From NCBI GenBank assembly GCA_036489495.1, contig DASXFR010000034.1, positions 1 to 17,353 of the forward strand: a stretch of 17,353 bases of DNA. Reading direction: 5' to 3'. This document shows, in pieces, positions 13,663 through 17,353 of the stretch. Position numbers and translations under genes: made by a program. The notes below the pieces were generated by a model. That model had not been told where the DNA came from. It made no database searches and saw nothing but the letters and a program-made list of their open reading frames with translations. Within the stretch, counting starts at the first letter, position 1. Every line of letters begins with the position of its first letter. This DNA comes from DASZIT01 sp036489495. GTDB taxonomy: Bacteria > Actinomycetota > Acidimicrobiia > Acidimicrobiales > RAAP-2.

Positions 13663-16608
13663 ATGAAGCAGGGTCCGGGTAGGTTCCGCCGAGTCGCGAC
13701 GGCGTGTGCAGCAGGCACTATCGCCCTGAGTTTCCTGTCCGTGCTGGCCATCACCACGCCGGCTTCGGCGGCGCCGGTCCCGGGACCGGTGGGAACCACG
13801 GTGGCGGCATCGGCCCCGACCATTCGCCCCGGACTGGCCAATCAGGCCGCCGGCAACTGGACGGTCAACCTGAACCCTGGCGCCGCCGGAAATAATGCCG
13901 GTTCCACCCCGACCACCTGCGCGGGGAGTCCGGCAATCTTGGAACTGTTCGTCAATGACTTCAACGAGGCGGCGACCGTCACCTTCGACCACGTCCCCAC
14001 GGTGACGGCTCCGAGCGTGGTGGGTAACGCCGGGTTCGCCATTTGCACCGGCGCACTGGCGCCATTCGTCGCCGGGAATACCTTGGTGGTCTTCTACGCC
14101 AACACTGCCGCCACGACCGTCGTCCAGCCCATCAACATCACCAACATCGCCTACGACACCACCGGCGCGGCGCATGCCGGTCCGGTCGTCACCACCAGCA
14201 TTGTTGCCGATGGGGGGTATGTGAATACAACGGTGCTCAACAACATCACGCCTCCCTCGGCGTCGCTGGACGGTGCCGGTCATCCCTACGACCCAAGTGC
14301 GTCCAACGCCGCCATCGCCACGCCCAGCGCCGTCACCATCTTCGCCAACTCCACGCCTCCGGTCGGACCCGGAACCACCACCGCCGCCGGTGGATGGTCG
14401 CTCCCGATGAACGGGGTCGGCAACTCCTGGAGCGCTGGCGACAAGGTCTACGTCACCGTGGCCCGCCACAACGCCACCAACTGCGAGACGGCCGGGTCCC
14501 CCGACTCGGTCGGCTTCTCGGCCGTGCCCACCCTGTCGTTCCAGGCCGCCTTCAACGGCGCCAGCGTCACCCCGACGGCCACCGCCTCGCTGGCCTCGAT
14601 GGGGAGTTGTTCGACCTTCTCGGGGATCAACAACGTGCTGGTCATCACCTTCACCAACAGCGGGACCATCAGCACCGGCACGGCCACCGACCTCTTCGGC
14701 CATGGCTATGCAGCCGAGATCACCGTCTCAGGGGTCAGCTACGCCGTCAGCGGTGACGTCACCGCCGCCAACCAGGGCAACGTCGCCGTCACCGGCCCCG
14801 GCTACAACTCGCCGCCCACCTTCGGCAGTACCGGCTTGCCCGGCACGGTTCCCAACGACCTGCTCACCACCCTCAGCAGCACCGTCGGTTCCCTCAGCGG
14901 TCCCAGCAACGCCAACATCACCGTCACCTCGGTGACGGTGACGGCCAACAAGCCCAGCACCACCATCCAGACCAACATCACCTCCACCGGTGAGGCGGCC
15001 ACCAACCAGCCCATCAGCCCGATCACCATCGCCGAAGGCGCCCCCGGCTCCCTCGGCGGTGGAGTCACCGGGTTCGCCTGTGTCTCACTGTTGGGTTCGG
15101 GCGGTCAACACGCCGAATGGAACGCCGCCACCAACACCCCGACGGCGACCCTGAGCGGAGGCTTCGGCACCAGCACGGTGCCGGTCACCGTCCAGACCAC
15201 CGGCACCCAGACCGGCCCGGGCACCCTGGAGTTCCAGATCCCGACCGCCTCCTCCGGCACGCCGGGCACCGTTACCCTCAGCGGGCTGGCCATCAACTTC
15301 AACAGCACCGGGATCTTCCCGCCGACCCTGACGGCCAGTCTCGTCTACGGAGCCGTCAACGCCGCCTGCAGTACCGGCGGCACGGCCTATGCCAAGAACC
15401 CCTTCACGGTCGCCTTCGTGGCCGGTCGGCTCTTCGGCCAGACCCAGGACGCCACCGCCGGACAATTGGCCACCGCCCAAGGGAACAAGCCGGCCTGCAC
15501 CCCCGGCGTCCCGTCGGCCGCCAACGAGACCCCGATGATCCTGGTGACCAACGCCAGCTACCAGGACGCCCTGTCGGCCAGCTACCTGGCCGGCCAACTG
15601 CATACCGACATCCTGACCACCCCGACCGCGAGCGTGTCCCAGGACGCTCTCAACGCGATCCGACTTGACGGTGTCACCGAGGTGTTCGTGGTCGGTGGGC
15701 CATTGGCGGTCAGCCAGGCCAACGTGACCCAGCTGCAGAACACCCCGTCCTTCAACTGCGGCGGTGTCAGCCAGCGGACCACCATCGACGGCCAGCCGGT
15801 CAACCTGGTCGTCCAGCAGATCTTCGGCCAGACGGCGGACGGAACGGCGGCCGCGGTTGCCACCTTCCCGGGGGCAGGTCTCCCGGGCACCGGCAACTTC
15901 CAGGGGGCCTACGCCGGGACGTTCAACGACACCACCGGCTCCAGCGGCTCGCCGGCTTCCTCGGCCCCGGATACACCGGTGACCACCGCGATTCTGGCCA
16001 CCGACCAGAGCTTCACCGACTCGGCGTCAGCCAGCGCCATCGCCGCCACCAACCACTTCCCGCTGCTGCTCACCGGGCCCAGCTCTTTGTCGCCGGATGC
16101 GGTCACCGCCCTGACCAATGACGCCGTCCAGCAGGTGATCGTGATGGGTGGCCCGATCGCCATCAGCGACAACGTCCTTTCCCAGGTGGAAGCCATGGGC
16201 ATCTCGGTGCTGAGAGTCGCCGGCCAGGACTTCACCGACACCTCCCAGCTGCTGGCCCAGTTCGAGTTGGCCTCGGTCAACTCCGCCGGCATCACCAATG
16301 GGCTCGACTACGACCCGTTCGTCCTGATCATGGCCCGAGGCGATTACTACACCGACGCCATCGTGGCCAGCAGCATCGATGGGATTACGAGCTTTGGGAC
16401 ACCCATCCTGCTGACCTGGGACCCGAATAACGAGGGGAATCCGTCGGGCACCAACTACCTGGGGACCTTCCTCAACCAAGTGGGCCAGGTGGTGTCCGAC
16501 CCTGGAACCCCGACCGATCGGCTCATCAACCAGTTGGTGATCATGGGTGGGCCGTTCGCCATCACCCCCGCGCTGGAGACGACCATCGCCACCTCGCTGA
16601 ACGGTTGA
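13663..16608 (+). CDS. Large secreted surface (S-layer-like) protein with three CWB2-like repeats, copy 2
   Basis: A 981-residue paralogue of the preceding protein. Its first 32 bases (through the MKQGPGRFRR segment) are identical and the signal peptide is nearly so, again cut after ASA. The central part follows the same layout but is more diverged and has small insertions and deletions. All eight mature-chain cysteines are kept, in contexts such as TNCETAGS, GSCSTFSG, KPACTPG and FNCGG. The sequential layout suggests four local disulphides, the last pair flanking the first CWB2-like unit. The three C-terminal units start near residues 589, 719 and 850 and end in VVGGPLAVS, VMGGPIAIS and IMGGPFAIT. 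The region between units 1 and 2 is almost identical in both proteins. The ATG at 13663 is set by AAGGAG and the shared signal peptide. Own leader and own terminator make it a separate transcript. Likely role: abundant wall-associated surface layer; function inferred. Confidence 0.85.
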   Translation: MKQGPGRFRRVATACAAGTIALSFLSVLAITTPASAAPVPGPVGTTVAASAPTIRPGLANQAAGNWTVNLNPGAAGNNAGSTPTTCAGSPAILELFVNDFNEAATVTFDHVPTVTAPSVVGNAGFAICTGALAPFVAGNTLVVFYANTAATTVVQPINITNIAYDTTGAAHAGPVVTTSIVADGGYVNTTVLNNITPPSASLDGAGHPYDPSASNAAIATPSAVTIFANSTPPVGPGTTTAAGGWSLPMNGVGNSWSAGDKVYVTVARHNATNCETAGSPDSVGFSAVPTLSFQAAFNGASVTPTATASLASMGSCSTFSGINNVLVITFTNSGTISTGTATDLFGHGYAAEITVSGVSYAVSGDVTAANQGNVAVTGPGYNSPPTFGSTGLPGTVPNDLLTTLSSTVGSLSGPSNANITVTSVTVTANKPSTTIQTNITSTGEAATNQPISPITIAEGAPGSLGGGVTGFACVSLLGSGGQHAEWNAATNTPTATLSGGFGTSTVPVTVQTTGTQTGPGTLEFQIPTASSGTPGTVTLSGLAINFNSTGIFPPTLTASLVYGAVNAACSTGGTAYAKNPFTVAFVAGRLFGQTQDATAGQLATAQGNKPACTPGVPSAANETPMILVTNASYQDALSASYLAGQLHTDILTTPTASVSQDALNAIRLDGVTEVFVVGGPLAVSQANVTQLQNTPSFNCGGVSQRTTIDGQPVNLVVQQIFGQTADGTAAAVATFPGAGLPGTGNFQGAYAGTFNDTTGSSGSPASSAPDTPVTTAILATDQSFTDSASASAIAATNHFPLLLTGPSSLSPDAVTALTNDAVQQVIVMGGPIAISDNVLSQVEAMGISVLRVAGQDFTDTSQLLAQFELASVNSAGITNGLDYDPFVLIMARGDYYTDAIVASSIDGITSFGTPILLTWDPNNEGNPSGTNYLGTFLNQVGQVVSDPGTPTDRLINQLVIMGGPFAITPALETTIATSLNG
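14568..14678 (+). repeat. Near-identical patch shared with the first paralogue (copy 2)
   Basis: Partner of 11332-11442, with one mismatch in 111 bases. The pattern of sharp identity inside diverged flanks suggests gene conversion between the tandem copies. Confidence 0.85.
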
Positions 16609-16679
16609 GCGTCGACCGCTGAACCCGCACACCGGGGCTCGACGTCGAGTCTCGGTCCCGGATGCGGCCGGAGAAGTAG

Positions 16680-16714
16680 GAACAGGGGGCCCTCGGGCCC
16701 CCTGTTCTCGTTCT
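16680..16714 (+). terminator. Hairpin terminator after surface-protein gene 2
   Basis: GAACAGGGGGCC at 16680-16691 pairs perfectly with 16696-16707 (12 pairs) around a CTCG loop, followed by TCGTTCTG. It lies 71 bases after the stop and isolates the surface-protein unit from rpsO. Confidence 0.8.
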
Positions 16715-16761
16715 GTGGCTCGGTGGCCTCGCGAGTCGGTCGTCGGGTCGATCCGGCCAAT

Positions 16762-16790
16762 GTCCCAGGTCCCGCCGATACTGCTAGAGT
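16762..16790 (+). promoter_or_regulatory. Probable rpsO promoter
   Basis: TAGAGT at 16785-16790 is preceded by TG at 16782-16783, giving an extended -10 element. The hexamer 17 bases upstream (GTCCCA, 16762-16767) is a poor -35, as is common with extended -10 promoters. It leaves a leader of about 55 bases before the rpsO start. Confidence 0.45.
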
Positions 16791-16851
16791 TGTTGGGTCA
16801 ACGGGCCTCGTCCGTCGACCCTTCCGAACAGCCCAGAGGTCAACCCCGCAT

Positions 16852-17109
16852 ATGCCCGACAAGCAGGCCACCATCACCGAGTACCGGCTCCACGAGACCG
16901 ATACCGGTTCACCCGAGGTGCAGATCGCCATTCTGAGCGAGCGCATCACCCACCTCACCGACCACCTGAAGGTCCACAAAGGTGATCACCACACCCGCCG
17001 AGGGCTGCTCAAGCTGATCGGTCGGCGCCGTCGACTTCTCGACTATGTCCGGAACAACGACGTCGAGCGCTACCGGGACATCATCGGTCGCCTCGGCCTC
17101 CGCCGTTAA
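16852..17109 (+). CDS. rpsO: 30S ribosomal protein S15
   Basis: An 85-residue ribosomal protein that binds the central domain of 16S rRNA and nucleates assembly of the 30S platform. The signature ETDTGSPEVQIAILSERI at the N-terminal helix boundary, HKGDHHTRRGLL in the middle and RRRRLLDYVRNND near the end are diagnostic. Length is close to the usual 89. The ATG at 16852 gives the normal N-terminus; an open frame continues upstream but is not conserved S15 sequence. The ribosome-binding site is poor (AGAGG at 16835-16839, twelve bases away). In most bacteria pnp (polynucleotide phosphorylase) follows rpsO; no pnp start is visible before the window ends. Confidence 0.97.
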   Translation: MPDKQATITEYRLHETDTGSPEVQIAILSERITHLTDHLKVHKGDHHTRRGLLKLIGRRRRLLDYVRNNDVERYRDIIGRLGLRR

Positions 17110-17125
17110 GCGGAGCCGATGCCAC

Positions 17126-17160
17126 TCGCCCGGCTCCGGCCGGGCGATCAACATTCTTGC
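17126..17160 (+). terminator. rpsO: Hairpin after rpsO, possible terminator or processing site
   Basis: TCGCCCGGC at 17126-17134 pairs with GCCGGGCGA at 17139-17147 (nine pairs, TCCG loop), starting 17 bases after the stop. The following TCAACATTCTTG is only moderately T-rich, so termination may be incomplete and read-through into downstream genes is possible. Confidence 0.6.
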
Positions 17161-17215
17161 CAGCGGCACCTTGCGGTTGGCAGCCGGTCGACACGGAGTC
17201 GGACGGTAGCAGGAC

Positions 17216-17241
17216 CGGTCGGCCACATTGGTGGCCGACCG
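17216..17241. other. Perfect 11-pair hairpin downstream of rpsO
   Basis: CGGTCGGCCAC at 17216-17226 pairs exactly with 17231-17241 around an ATTG loop. There is no T-tract on either strand, so it is not a classic terminator. In gamma-proteobacteria a hairpin between rpsO and pnp is cut by RNase III and used for pnp autoregulation; whether this one plays that part is a guess from position. Confidence 0.5.
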
Positions 17242-17277
17242 TAGACAAACACACTGGGCTCCTTTCGAGGTCAGTCA

Positions 17278-17352
17278 CCAGTTGCCGAATACCCGATTCC
17301 GCCGTCCGATGGGGTGTTCGACAACTGGGAACTGGCTCGGGGGCCCCCGAGC
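17278..17352. repeat. Inverted repeats at the window end
   Basis: CCAGTTGCCGAA at 17278-17289 is matched by TTCGACAACTGG at 17317-17328 (11 of 12 positions, 27-base interval). An 18-base perfect palindrome, GCTCGGGGGCCCCCGAGC, follows at 17335-17352. With the two hairpins upstream, the 244 bases after rpsO are strongly structured and contain no convincing gene. They may be a leader for a gene beyond the window. Confidence 0.5.
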
Positions 17353-17353
17353 A

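Noticed and set aside
10520..14703. Long - strand frames opposite the surface-protein genes (for example 10520-11467, 12398-13231 and 13645-14703)
   Set aside because: They are Gly/Arg/Asp-rich with no domains. Their mutual similarity is explained by duplication of the + strand genes.
16638..16649. 12-base palindrome CTCGACGTCGAG before the surface-protein terminator
   Set aside because: It is short, made of common high-GC dinucleotides, and has no second copy or positional logic; chance is adequate.
1..17353. CRISPR array, tRNA, rRNA or insertion sequence
   Set aside because: No short direct repeats with unique spacers, no cloverleaf or rRNA core sequence, and no transposase-like protein was seen. 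The only tandem repeats are the coding 126-base arrays.

Overview
The window is high-GC DNA with strongly G/C-biased third codon positions and short intergenic gaps. It most resembles a Gram-positive-type actinobacterium, perhaps of the Acidimicrobiia. This rests on the style of the secreted proteins: 42-residue propeller repeats, SpoIID/LytB fused to those repeats, and cell-wall-binding repeat 2 (CWB2)-like surface proteins. The phylum is an inference; no rRNA is present to fix it.

Region by region. (1) 1-2502, + strand: the end of an unidentified gene, then two GT4-type glycosyltransferases in a tight operon. (2) 2428-4221, - strand: a polytopic membrane glycosyltransferase-like protein (GT-C/GT39 style) whose 3' end overlaps the second glycosyltransferase tail to tail. 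(3) 4306-8706, + strand: two secreted proteins with unrelated N-terminal parts, an FG-GAP/PQQ-like propeller and a SpoIID/LytB catalytic domain. Both end in the same six-fold 42-residue repeat. (4) 8709-9368, - strand: a HAD-IB phosphatase. (5) 9547-10182, + strand: a 1-Cys (Prx6-type) peroxiredoxin with its own promoter, a candidate operator and a strong UUCG terminator. (6) 10439-16608, + strand: two very large tandem paralogous secreted proteins (974 and 981 aa). They share signal peptides, eight mature-chain cysteines and three C-terminal CWB2-like repeats; each has its own conserved leader and hairpin terminator. These are the best candidates for an S-layer or other major surface protein. 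(7) 16852-17109: rpsO (ribosomal protein S15), followed by structured, apparently non-coding DNA to the window end.

Taken together, most of the window is a cell-envelope locus. It holds glycosyltransferases that could build or modify a surface glycan, a putative peptidoglycan-remodelling enzyme, secreted propeller proteins and abundant-looking wall-associated surface proteins. It is followed by a housekeeping translation gene. The points most worth pursuing are the tandem S-layer-like pair with its conserved leader and recombination-like identity patch, and the propeller module shared by two otherwise unrelated neighbours.
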